DNA of 36,125 bases from Solirubrobacteraceae bacterium (GTDB lineage: Bacteria > Actinomycetota > Thermoleophilia > Solirubrobacterales > Solirubrobacteraceae): NCBI GenBank assembly GCA_017882455.1, contig JADGPL010000029.1, forward strand, positions 1 to 36,125, written 5' to 3'. The notes below the pieces were generated by a model that did no database searches, was not told where the DNA came from, and was given only the letters and a program-made list of their open reading frames with translations. Of this stretch, positions 1 to 8,057 are shown piece after piece. Both the position numbers and the translations under genes were made by a program. The stretch's first letter is position 1. Every line of letters starts with the position of its first letter.

Positions 1-2532
1 GGAAGCGGCAACGGGCAGCTCAACGAACCCTGGAGCGTCCGCGTAAACAGCCACGGCGAAATCTTCGTCAGCGACTCCGCCAACTACCGCATCCAGACGT
101 TCGCACCCACGGGCTCCCCTGAAAGCACGACCACACCCACCATTTCCGGGGAGCTTCTAAGCGGACAGACCCTCCGCGCCAGCAGCGGCAACTGGAAAGG
201 CGCCGCCACGATCACCTACACCTACCAGTGGGAGGACTGCAACACCTCCGGCGAAAGCTGCGCAGCGATCCCCGGCGCCACTGGCTCCGCCCACCTCCTC
301 GCCGCCGGCGACATCGGCCACACGCTGCGTGTAGTGATCAGCGCAACCAATCCTGCCGGCACACTCACCAGCACATCTGGCGCAACAGAAGTCGTCGCGG
401 CCGCCCGCACCACGAAATACGCCTACGATGCCAACGGAAACCTCGAAACCCAAACGGACCCCGAAGGCAACAAAACCACCTACACCTACGACGCCGACAA
501 CGAGCCGACCAAGACCGAAACCCCAAACAAAGCAGCGATCGAAACCGGCTACGACGGTGCCGGCCAGGTGACGAGCCAGACCGACGGCAACAAACACACA
601 ACCACATATGCCCGGAACGTACTCGAGGAGGTCACCGAAGTCACCGACCCCCTCGGGCACAAAACCACCAAGCATTACGACTTCGCCGGCAACCTCACAA
701 GCCTCACAGACCCCGCCAAACGAACAACCAGCTACGCATACGACGAAGACAACCGCCTTCTCACCATCCGCTACTCCGCCGAAACCACGCCCACCGTCAA
801 ATACGAATACGACAAAGACGGCAACCGCACCACCCAACACGACGGCACGGGCACAAACACCTACACCTACGACCAGCTCGACAGACTCACCGAAACGAAA
901 GACGGGCACGGTGACACAACCAGCTACGAATACGATCTCGCCAACGAGCAGACCAAGATCACATACCCCAACGGCAAAGCCGTCACCCGCTCCTACGACA
1001 GCAACGGAAGACTCAAAAGCGTCACGGATTGGCTAGAACACACCACAAAATTCGGCTACGACGCCGGCTCAAACCTGACCGCGACAATATTTCCGAGCGC
1101 CACCGGCGACGAAGACACCTATAAATACGACGAAGCCGACCAAGCAAGCGAAATCAAGATGACCAAGGGCACAGAAGCCCTCGCATCACTCGCCTACACC
1201 CGCAACAAAGACGGCGAGATCACCGAAGCAGCCTCAAAAGGCCTGCCCGGCGAAGAAAAACCGGCTTACGTCTACGACGAAAACAGCCGGACAACCAAAG
1301 CGGCCGGCAGTACATACAAATACGACGCCGCCAACAACGCCACCCAGATCGCCGGCAGTACCTACGCTTACAACAGCGCGGACGAGCTCGAAACAGGCCC
1401 AAGCCTCACCTACACCTACGACGAAATCGGACAGCGAACCAAAACCACGCCCTCGGGCGGCGCTGCCACCAGCTACGGGTACGACCAAGCTGGCAACCTG
1501 ACATCGGTCGAACGTCCCAAAGAAGGCGAAACACCCGCAATCAAAGACAGCTACGCCTACAACGGCGATGGACTACGGACGTCGCAAACCATCTCCGGCA
1601 CCACGAGCTACCTTGTGTGGGACACGACCGAAGCCCTCCCGCTCCTACTCAACGATGGCAGCAATAGCTATATCTACGGTCCAGGCAATCTCCCCATCGA
1701 GCAGATCTCGACGGGAAGTACCATTCTGTACATACACCACGACGGCGAGGGCTCCACGCGTCTTCTTACTAGCACCACTGGGACTACAGAAGCTACCTTC
1801 ACCTACGATGCCTACGGCAATCAGACCGGACACACCGGTACTGCCTCTACTCCGCTCGGTTACGACGGTCAGTACACAAGTAGCGATTCGGGTCTAATCT
1901 ATCTACGTGCGCGAGTATACGATCCGAGGACGGCCCAGTTTCTCACGACCGACCCGCTCGTTGCCGACACTCGTCAAGCATATAACTACGCCTTTGATAA
2001 CCCGATCACAGGGAGCGATCCTACGGGCCTGGCGAGCCTATTTAGCGAGGCTTTCAATCTTGGCGCCCGTGCGACTGCGACATTGATTCAGAGCACGCCA
2101 GCTGGCGGGGTGCTTCAAGTTGCGAGTGATGTCACAGGCCTGACACTAGGACTGTGTGCTAATGGAAGCTTTGTGGGAGGAGGCGCGGCCCACGCAAGCG
2201 CATGCTACGCTGCCACTCCGAACGGACAGGCTGGACTTATATTCACCCTCGGAGGCGGAGCTGGTTTCCCGATCAGCGGCAGCCTAACGGTTGGCCCACT
2301 GACTAGCAACGGCCAGACGCTGAGCGATCAGGGTAGGTGGTTCACTGGAGTCGGAGGATCGGCTGGAGAGGGCGTGGTCGTCGGCGGCGGCTATTCTCAA
2401 GGCACCAATGGCTGTGGACAAACAATCTGGCAGACGACCGGTGGGTTTGGACTTGGCGTCAATTTGCCACCTCAAGTTCCGGTGAGTGGCTATGCTGGTG
2501 AGAGCTATACATGGACTTTCGAAGCCTTCTAG
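1..2532 (+). CDS. NHL/Ig/RHS-repeat surface protein, 5' end missing
   Basis: Open from the first base in frame 1, so the start lies upstream; 843 residues are visible. Residues 1-40 form an NHL-type beta-propeller blade (GQL..P, FVSDSANYRIQTF). Residues 45-120 look like an Ig-like module. From residue 130 to about 620 come many YD/RHS repeats (YDANGN, YDEADQ, YDQAGN). The RHS-associated core follows at about 632-653 (LIYLRARVYDPRTAQF) and the usual DPTGL hinge at 673-677. The last ~165 residues are a glycine-rich tip with no motif I recognise. RHS proteins are large secreted or wall-attached shells that often carry a C-terminal toxin; whether this tip is toxic cannot be told. Base use changes within the gene: C/A-rich codons up to about 1600, more mixed after, which fits replacement of the 3' end. 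Confidence 0.9.
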   Translation, partial: GSGNGQLNEPWSVRVNSHGEIFVSDSANYRIQTFAPTGSPESTTTPTISGELLSGQTLRASSGNWKGAATITYTYQWEDCNTSGESCAAIPGATGSAHLLAAGDIGHTLRVVISATNPAGTLTSTSGATEVVAAARTTKYAYDANGNLETQTDPEGNKTTYTYDADNEPTKTETPNKAAIETGYDGAGQVTSQTDGNKHTTTYARNVLEEVTEVTDPLGHKTTKHYDFAGNLTSLTDPAKRTTSYAYDEDNRLLTIRYSAETTPTVKYEYDKDGNRTTQHDGTGTNTYTYDQLDRLTETKDGHGDTTSYEYDLANEQTKITYPNGKAVTRSYDSNGRLKSVTDWLEHTTKFGYDAGSNLTATIFPSATGDEDTYKYDEADQASEIKMTKGTEALASLAYTRNKDGEITEAASKGLPGEEKPAYVYDENSRTTKAAGSTYKYDAANNATQIAGSTYAYNSADELETGPSLTYTYDEIGQRTKTTPSGGAATSYGYDQAGNLTSVERPKEGETPAIKDSYAYNGDGLRTSQTISGTTSYLVWDTTEALPLLLNDGSNSYIYGPGNLPIEQISTGSTILYIHHDGEGSTRLLTSTTGTTEATFTYDAYGNQTGHTGTASTPLGYDGQYTSSDSGLIYLRARVYDPRTAQFLTTDPLVADTRQAYNYAFDNPITGSDPTGLASLFSEAFNLGARATATLIQSTPAGGVLQVASDVTGLTLGLCANGSFVGGGAAHASACYAATPNGQAGLIFTLGGGAGFPISGSLTVGPLTSNGQTLSDQGRWFTGVGGSAGEGVVVGGGYSQGTNGCGQTIWQTTGGFGLGVNLPPQVPVSGYAGESYTWTFEAF

Positions 2533-2942
2533 GGACGCTGCGGCAGACTGCCCGCAGGGATCTTCCTGCCAGTTTTTACGTCGGCGGGGGCATTAGCGGA
2601 GGCTGGGGCGGTGCAGGCTGGCTGCACGTATCGCCCGGTGTCATATGCTATGAACCGGGCCGTCTCTTGGGCAGGTTGAGCCGCGTCGAGCGTATCACCC
2701 AGGCAAGCCCGACGGTCGTCGTCGTGAAAGCCAGGCTCTTGTTCCCGGCCTTTGATAGCGGGCTACTCCTTTTTGACGGAACGCGTTTTGTTCGCCTTCT
2801 CCCATGGTTTGGGAGACTCGGCGGCATCACTGCAGCGATCCGCGCAGCCGGGTTCACGGTTGAGGAGCGGCGCACATGGATCTCTCTAGGCTGGCGCGCC
2901 GGCCGACAGCTGAGCTCTGAATCGCACGCCGAGAATCACTGA
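2511..2942 (+). CDS. Small PH-like hypothetical protein, possible RHS partner
   Basis: A 143-residue protein whose ATG lies 22 bases inside the 3' end of the RHS gene in another frame, so the two are probably translated together. The central part (about residues 35-115) alternates short beta strands with a final helix (WLHVSPGVICYEPGRL, then VVVVKARLLFP, then GGITAAIRAAGFTV). This resembles the bacterial PH-like fold seen in many small actinobacterial proteins. No signal peptide is evident. Immunity genes of polymorphic toxins usually sit directly downstream of the toxin, so an immunity role is possible, but this is inferred from position only. It could equally be an unrelated small cytoplasmic protein. 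Confidence 0.6.
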   Translation: MDFRSLLGTLRQTARRDLPASFYVGGGISGGWGGAGWLHVSPGVICYEPGRLLGRLSRVERITQASPTVVVVKARLLFPAFDSGLLLFDGTRFVRLLPWFGRLGGITAAIRAAGFTVEERRTWISLGWRAGRQLSSESHAENH

Positions 2943-2982
2943 ACCCGCCTGCCGTGCCTGCTCCTTCGCCGCCTCATCGGCC

Positions 2983-3272
2983 CTAGTCGGGTTGGGAAGT
3001 GGCCCGACGATCAGTGCGCCTTCGGTTAGTCAGCTGCTCCAGCTCAATGCGAGTGAGAGGGTATGCAGGGTTTGTGATTGAGACGCTCTCAGGAGCGAAA
3101 GCCGCGTCGACGAGCTGCACCTCGTGCTCGGAGGGTGCGTAGTGGGCATAGATCTGGGTGGTCTTGCTGTCGGCGTGCCCGAGGAACTCCTGGATGGTGC
3201 GGATGGGGACGCCTGATGCCGCGAGTCGTGTGGCGAAGGTATGGCGGAGGTCGTGGAAGCGAACACCTCGAC
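2983..3272 (-). pseudogene. C-terminal stump of a tyrosine recombinase/integrase
   Basis: Reading leftward, the reverse strand gives the second half of an integrase catalytic domain: [19 protein letters not shown] (box II His-x-x-Arg), then [21 protein letters not shown] with the nucleophile tyrosine, then a tail of about 50 residues to a TAG stop. The N-terminal DNA-binding domain and the first catalytic arginine are absent. Homology ends abruptly just before GVRFH, at about base 3272. The frame stays open beyond that point only as the antisense of another gene fragment. The remnant cannot be an active recombinase; it marks an old integrated element. Confidence 0.8.
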
Positions 3273-3803
3273 TTCCCGCGACGCTCGATGCGCGCCCGCC
3301 GCGTCCGATCCCAGCTCGACGCCCTTGAGGTCGACGGGTTCCTCGAGCGCTCGCGCCGCAACGGAGTACAGATATGGGTACTGACGCGTAGCGGACGCCG
3401 GCGCCTGCGCCGCGCACATCTCGCAGGCAACGTGCCCCAGCTTCCCGAGTCGCCGCAGCATCGCACCTGGCGGAACGCACGGACTGTCGCGGCACTGGAG
3501 ATCGAGAGGTTCCGCCAGAGCCTGCGCGAGAGCCTCGGCGAAGCCATCAGCCTTCTGGACGCCGAGCCGCCTGCCGGCTCCGACGCGTGGTTCGAGCTGT
3601 GCGAGCGTCTCCGCCGAGCTGCCTGGCGCCTCGGCTCGGCCAGCTACTGCCTGCGGGAGTGGGCCGAGCCCGGCGACGAGCGAGCGGATGTCGACGATCA
3701 TCGGGAGCGTTCTGACGAGCCGCTCGCCGCAGACCAGCAGAGGCGATACCAGGTTCGGCGGCACGGCCGCCGCAGCGTGAGGCTCTGGGACACATCGACA
3801 TAA
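3273..3803 (+). pseudogene. 5'-truncated winged-helix regulator
   Basis: The plus-strand frame ending in TAA at 3803 reads like the second half of a winged-helix domain ([19 protein letters not shown], then [15 protein letters not shown]), followed by about 110 mostly helical, Arg/Glu-rich residues. The beginning of the winged helix and a natural start are missing, because the frame runs head-on into the integrase stump at about 3272. An internal ATG at 3288 could give a shortened product lacking part of the DNA-binding domain. The family may be PadR- or MarR-like, but this is uncertain. Confidence 0.5.
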
Positions 3804-4095
3804 GACAGTGCGAACTTCGCTTCGGGAACAACCTGGTCAATTACACAACAATCACCGGTCGACACCTGCCTGGGCTCAAGTACGCACGCTCCTGGTCGCA
3901 GAGGAGGATCGACTTCGCCTGCCATATCAATCCGGACGGTGGGTGACGACGAGACTGAGTACCCGTCGCCTGGATCACAAGACAGCCGATTAGGACGCCG
4001 CACAGCCGACTCATGTCCATCGCCCTAGACACAGCCCTCTGCCACCGTGTCCGTATCCGCCGCCAGTCGCCGGAGACTTCCTGGTCGACGTGTAC
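3804..4095. other. Non-coding gap between decayed and intact accessory genes
   Basis: These 292 bases carry only short frames on both strands, with no recognisable protein, RNA or repeat. It separates the truncated winged-helix gene from the end of the HEPN gene and is probably eroded sequence. No clear terminator was seen. Confidence 0.5.
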
Positions 4096-4605
4096 TCAAC
4101 GCCCAGGGTTAAACCTCGCGATGAACCAGTCCGCAGCCTCACACGCGACATCCTTCAGCGCCAATGCCTTGACCGTACCAATACCCTCGTTTAGCCCGTG
4201 CGCAATCTTGTTGCGCCGATCGACGAGAAACGCAAGCTCCCGGCGCAGGCGCTGGTCGTCCGCCTCCAACAAAGCCTCCAGCTCGGCTGACCATTCGGTA
4301 TCGAATCGGCCTGCCAACAAACACAATGAATCAGGCCACGGGTTTTTTCCTCGCTCCAGCCAAGACTGGCCAAATGTTCGCACTGGCCCTGCTGAACGGC
4401 CCGCCAAATAGCCGCGGGAGACCAGGATCACCGTTTGCTCAAGATAACCACACCCACGTACAACGAGCAAGCGCGCTAGCCAATCTCGCGCCTCGGCTGA
4501 TGAATCGCCGGCCGGTAGTGCGACTAGATTCGCGAGCTCATCGAGACGGAGCTTTAGTTTTGTGACCTCACTCGGAGGCCAGTTCGCCACGACAGCTGTC
4601 GCCAT
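4096..4605 (-). CDS. HEPN-domain protein, candidate RNase toxin/effector
   Basis: 169 residues, largely helical. The HEPN signature R-x4-H is present near the C-terminus as R131-N-K-I-A-H136 followed by glycine (FLVDRRNKIAHG). In HEPN nucleases such as RNase LS, Swt1-like and RiboL-PSP-HEPN proteins this motif forms the metal-independent RNase site of a dimer. An upstream basic/aromatic segment (VSRGYLAGRSAGPVRTFG) resembles those in RiboL-PSP/MAE_28990-type HEPN proteins. It lies 29 bases downstream of the DUF262 gene on the same strand, so the two are almost certainly one operon. Similar DUF262-HEPN neighbours are known from defence islands. RNase activity is inferred from the motif only. 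Confidence 0.7.
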   Translation of the reverse strand: MATAVVANWPPSEVTKLKLRLDELANLVALPAGDSSAEARDWLARLLVVRGCGYLEQTVILVSRGYLAGRSAGPVRTFGQSWLERGKNPWPDSLCLLAGRFDTEWSAELEALLEADDQRLRRELAFLVDRRNKIAHGLNEGIGTVKALALKDVACEAADWFIARFNPGR

Positions 4606-4634
4606 GTTGCTACACGCTTACAGTTCGTCTCGCG

Positions 4635-5810
4635 TTACCGCTGCGCGAAGATCTTGGTGGCTATTGCGAGTCGGGTGCGCACTGCGTCCTCGTCGGCAGT
4701 CGCGCGTGATATTGACCGCTGCAAGTCACTGTCAGCGAGCAGTTCTTCGGTCCCAAGCTTTACGGCGGCCGGATCGAGCGTATCGCCGCTATCCAAACGC
4801 CTAAACAGGCCGACAAGAACCGCCTCCGTGAGGGCCGCGTTCACTTGGCGACTGCCGCTACGAAGTCCATCCTGCCCAGGTCCCGCCTTGGCCGCGAGAA
4901 GCTCGGTGCTCACGTTGAACCGCTGCTCGACCGTATCACCTGGGAACTGCTCGAGATTGCGATGGTCCGCCACGAAGTCATTGAGATACTTCTTTAGGGG
5001 ACGATGGTAGGTGCCAGGCGAGATATACAAGGCGACGACTCGGAGTATCAGCTCCTGATCGCGCAAGCGTGGGGATTCGGGGCCGTAGAGCGCGCGCCAG
5101 CTTGGAGAAGCGTTGAGCCGCGTTAGGTACTCAATCAAGGGGCCCGCATAGAGAGCCACGCGAATCTCGTGGGGAGTAAGCTGCGTACCTCCAGAGTTGA
5201 GACGCTCAAATACCTGATAAACGGCGTCGAGCGATGCGGCAGAGCCATCCGTTTTGACGATCGTTGCCTGGATAAATGTATTGTCGAGAGCGCGACGACG
5301 ATCTTCCGGCAATCCCCGGTAGGTAAGGTCGCGAAACTCATCTCCGACGTTGCGTAGTGCAAATGGTTTACCGAGATGTTCGCCGCGGTAGAAGTCGGCC
5401 ATGGTGCGTAGCCGCTGCTGCCCGTCTAGGACGAGATAGCGCTTGTCAGCTTGCTGAACCAGAAAGATTCCCGGTATCGGATAGCCGAGTAGCAACGACT
5501 CGATGAATCGATCCATTTGCGGGCGGTTCCACACAAAGCCGCGCTGAAACCGCGCGGTCTCGATCTGATCTTCCCCGACCACCGGCCCCTCGGCATCGTC
5601 ACGACCAAAGGTTGGGATGACGATGTCATCCCGCTCTAGGCGGCGCACGAGTCCCTCGATATCGAAGTCGGAGCCACTATAGACAACGGGCTCCGGATGA
5701 GGGTCGGGGGCCTCAAGTTCGGCGAGATCTTGGGAGACCAGCTCCTCCGGATCTACCGGCTCCTCGGAATGGGTAGAGCCATCAGTCTCCTGCTCAGCTA
5801 CGTTGGTCAT
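4635..5810 (-). CDS. DUF262 (GmrSD N-terminal/ParB-like) protein
   Basis: 391 residues. After an acidic, probably disordered N-terminus (about residues 1-45) comes a DUF262 domain: FQRGFVWN at 88-95, ESLLLGYPIPGIFL at 104-117, the ParB-like nucleotide motif DGQQR at 129-133, and FERLNSGGTQLTPHEIR around 206-222. DUF262 is the N-terminal part of GmrS/GmrD modification-dependent restriction enzymes and of several phage-defence proteins (BrxU, SspE-type); the DGQQR motif is linked to NTP binding or hydrolysis. No HNH DUF1524 nuclease motif is visible in the C-terminal half, so the nuclease partner is probably the downstream HEPN protein. Start: ATG at 5810, with none upstream giving better coverage. 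Confidence 0.85.
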   Translation of the reverse strand: MTNVAEQETDGSTHSEEPVDPEELVSQDLAELEAPDPHPEPVVYSGSDFDIEGLVRRLERDDIVIPTFGRDDAEGPVVGEDQIETARFQRGFVWNRPQMDRFIESLLLGYPIPGIFLVQQADKRYLVLDGQQRLRTMADFYRGEHLGKPFALRNVGDEFRDLTYRGLPEDRRRALDNTFIQATIVKTDGSAASLDAVYQVFERLNSGGTQLTPHEIRVALYAGPLIEYLTRLNASPSWRALYGPESPRLRDQELILRVVALYISPGTYHRPLKKYLNDFVADHRNLEQFPGDTVEQRFNVSTELLAAKAGPGQDGLRSGSRQVNAALTEAVLVGLFRRLDSGDTLDPAAVKLGTEELLADSDLQRSISRATADEDAVRTRLAIATKIFAQR

Positions 5811-6052
5811 GCCGACATCATGTCATCGACTACCAGAACGAGGCAGCCCGGCGGCTGGTTTCCGTACAGGACGATCATCTCGGTGACCGCTGCGGGTGCC
5901 TCGACAACACGGCTCGGCGATCATTGAATCCGGCGCATGCCGCCGTGGCGTGACCATATCGACAGAAATTGGACCCCAATTGGACCCCAACCCAATCCAC
6001 CGCCACCTGCACATCAACCCAAAACCACCGGATTTGCAGGCCCTTCCTAAGG
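5811..6052. other. Intergenic, with an 11-bp tandem repeat beside tRNA-His
   Basis: 242 bases between the DUF262 start and the tRNA-His 3' end with no credible gene. The 11-bp unit AATTGGACCCC occurs twice in tandem at 5968-5978 and 5979-5989, then a degenerate third unit. The tRNA 3' flank is a usual insertion point for integrase-borne elements, and an integrase stump lies at the other side of this segment. No full duplication of the tRNA 3' end was found near it. Confidence 0.5.
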
Positions 6053-6126
6053 GGTGAGCGACGGGACTTGAACCCGCGACCGCCTGGACCACAACCAGGA
6101 GCTCTACCAACTGAGCTACGCCCACC
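6053..6126 (-). tRNA. tRNA-His (anticodon GTG)
   Basis: The reverse strand folds as a cloverleaf: acceptor GTGGGCG/CGCTCAC, D-arm GCTC AGTTGGTAGA GCTC, anticodon stem-loop CTGGT-TGTGGTC with anticodon GTG, and T-arm GCGGG TTCAAGT CCCGT. The extra G at position -1 (base 6126) can pair with C73 (base 6053), the identity element of histidine tRNA. CCA is not encoded: the next bases read CCT. Confidence 0.96.
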
Positions 6127-6158
6127 AAGATGCTGCGAGCAAGAAGTCTAGCGGTGCT

Positions 6159-6752
6159 TCAGCCGGTATCTCCACCCGAGGAGGCGAGCGCTTGTTCGGC
6201 CAGCGCGAGCGTCTCGCTGGGAGCCATCCCGGGCGAGCCGGCGGCGGCCTGCTGCCAGGCGGCGAGCAGCTGAGAGGGCTGGGCACCGAGCAGCGAGGCG
6301 AGCTGGACGCCCAGCGCCAGCGGGTCGGCGAGCGCCGCGGCGCCAGCGGGGCTCGCCGCAGCCGATCCCTCCTGAGCGCCAGAGCGATCTTGCGCAGCGG
6401 AGCCGGCCTGCGCGGCGGCCACCTGCGCGCGAGCGGCCTCCTCGATGCGAGCGTCTTCCTGCGCTCGTGCGCGCTCCTGCTCTGCCTGGGTGACGGTCGT
6501 GAGCACACGCTCTGTGATGTCCTCGCTGCGCCGCTGGGCGGCTCGCCATCCGCGTCCCATGGAGAGCTGCTGGGTCTCGAGCTTGGGGCCTTCGAGGATC
6601 GTGAGCTTGGCCTCGTGCGGGTTCCACTTGCGTTCGCCGACCTCGACCCATTGCTCGCGAGCCCAGGGCACGACCACGGCGCGCAGCTCGGCTTCGCTCA
6701 GGTTGAAGCGCCAGGCGCTGTGGGGAAACTGGCGCAGCTCGATATGGAACAT
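6159..6752 (-). CDS. Conserved hypothetical protein with Ala/Gln-rich C-terminus
   Basis: 197 residues. The first ~85 (MFHIELRQFPHSAWRFNLSE onward) form a compact region with LTILEGPKLETQQLSMGRGW. It is followed by a charged helix likely to be a coiled coil (QAEQERARAQEDARIEEAAR) and an Ala/Gly/Gln-rich low-complexity tail. I do not recognise the family by name, but similar starts occur in related actinobacteria. There is no signal peptide or membrane segment. It is the last gene of a leftward run starting with the methyltransferase, 43 bases after the M48 protease, and ends 32 bases before tRNA-His. A role at the membrane with DUF4389 or M48 cannot be shown. Confidence 0.7.
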   Translation of the reverse strand: MFHIELRQFPHSAWRFNLSEAELRAVVVPWAREQWVEVGERKWNPHEAKLTILEGPKLETQQLSMGRGWRAAQRRSEDITERVLTTVTQAEQERARAQEDARIEEAARAQVAAAQAGSAAQDRSGAQEGSAAASPAGAAALADPLALGVQLASLLGAQPSQLLAAWQQAAAGSPGMAPSETLALAEQALASSGGDTG

Positions 6753-6795
6753 GGGTCAAAGGCTCGCAGGTGGGCGGCGCGGGCGCGGCGCCGCC

Positions 6796-8046
6796 TCAGC
6801 GCGGCTTTGGGAGCTGCTCCCAGGCGTCGACCATGGCGATGCGCTGCACGATCGTGGGATGGTCCGCATCCAGGACGTAGGACCACGTGGGCGGGTCCGG
6901 GTCGGAGAGGCTGGTGGTGGCGAGCTGGTGGAAGAGACTCTGCGCAGCTTCGGGATCGCGCGTGGCGCGGAGCGCCGACCAGTCGGCCTCGGCCTCCTCG
7001 CGACGATAGACGACGTTCCACAGTGGCTGTGTGAGCAGCTGCAGGACCACGAACACCAACAGCGCCACGGGCACGGACTCCGGACGCGAGAGCCCGCCGC
7101 GACCGCGGGTCAGCAGCGCGACGAGCGCGGCCGCGGGGATCAGGAAGAGGAGCAGCCAACCGACGCGCTTGAGCGGATGGTGGTGGGCGAGATGGCCGAG
7201 CTCGTGGGCGATCACGACACGGATTTCCCGTCGGTCGAAGCGCCCGTCGAGCAGCGTGTTCCACAGGATCACCCGGCGGGTGGACCCGAAGCCGACCGAC
7301 TCGGCGTTCGGCGCGGTGGTGTAGCGGGACACCTGCTGGACGACGGCTTTGGTGTGGGGTATGCCCTCGGCTTGGGCAAGCGTGCGCACGTCGCCGGCGG
7401 TGGAGGGGTAGCGCAGGGGCCGCGTATCGGGTACGAGGTAGATGCTCAGGAAGGTGGAGAGCAACGCTAGGGCGGCGAACACGGGCGCAGCGCCCACCCA
7501 CCACCATCGCCGCAGCGGGCCAGCCAGGCCCATGGCCACCAGCAGTGCGAGCGATACGAACACGAAGCGCCCGCCCAGGCCCAGGAAGCTCTGGAGCAGG
7601 TAGGCCGGATAGCCCTGGTGGGAGACCCCGTGTCGGCGCTCCCACCATACGGAGGCCAGCCCGAATGGCACCTCGGCGAGCCACACGAGCGCGAAGCCGA
7701 GCATTCCCAGCATCATCCCGGTGCCGATGCGCCCGGCGGCCGACTCGCGCATCAGCCTGTGCCCGCGCCTGGCATAGATCACGAGCACGACGAGCAGGGC
7801 CACCTCCGCGAGCACCTGGTCGACGGAGAGGAAGCGTTCGTAGGAGGAGGCTCGGCGCAGGTAGGAGCTCGTGAACAGCGTCCGGGGGTCGACGTGTGGC
7901 AGGCGCAGGCCGGAGGGCACGCTGGTGCGCCACAGCGCGTGCGCGGCCCATATCCAGGCCGCCACGCAGCCGAGGGTGGCCACAGCCAGCGGTAGGGCCC
8001 GCAAGGGATGTGTACCCCTCCCCGGCCTGTCGGAAGCGCTGCTCAC
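6796..8046 (-). CDS. M48-family membrane metalloprotease
   Basis: 416 residues starting at GTG. Several hydrophobic spans lie in the N-terminal half (around 18-36, 78-92, 110-130, 155-175, 183-205). The zinc motif is HELGH at 281-285 (VVIAHELGHLAHHH), followed by another hydrophobic stretch and the third-ligand region REEAEADWSAL near the C-terminus. This is the layout of HtpX/Ste24-type M48 peptidases, which degrade or process membrane proteins with the catalytic site facing the cytoplasm. It starts 11 bases after the DUF4389 stop, so it is co-transcribed. The long region before the catalytic domain makes it more Ste24/Oma1-like than HtpX. Confidence 0.9.
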   Translation of the reverse strand: MSSASDRPGRGTHPLRALPLAVATLGCVAAWIWAAHALWRTSVPSGLRLPHVDPRTLFTSSYLRRASSYERFLSVDQVLAEVALLVVLVIYARRGHRLMRESAAGRIGTGMMLGMLGFALVWLAEVPFGLASVWWERRHGVSHQGYPAYLLQSFLGLGGRFVFVSLALLVAMGLAGPLRRWWWVGAAPVFAALALLSTFLSIYLVPDTRPLRYPSTAGDVRTLAQAEGIPHTKAVVQQVSRYTTAPNAESVGFGSTRRVILWNTLLDGRFDRREIRVVIAHELGHLAHHHPLKRVGWLLLFLIPAAALVALLTRGRGGLSRPESVPVALLVFVVLQLLTQPLWNVVYRREEAEADWSALRATRDPEAAQSLFHQLATTSLSDPDPPTWSYVLDADHPTIVQRIAMVDAWEQLPKPR

Positions 8047-8057
8047 GCGACGCGGGA

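Noticed and set aside
157-909. Long reverse frame of 250 residues within the RHS gene
   Set aside because: Gly/Val-rich antisense of YD repeats with no domain; the forward frame has clear RHS homology.
5823-6128. 101-residue reverse frame across tRNA-His
   Set aside because: It is the translation of the tRNA gene and its flank, not a protein gene.
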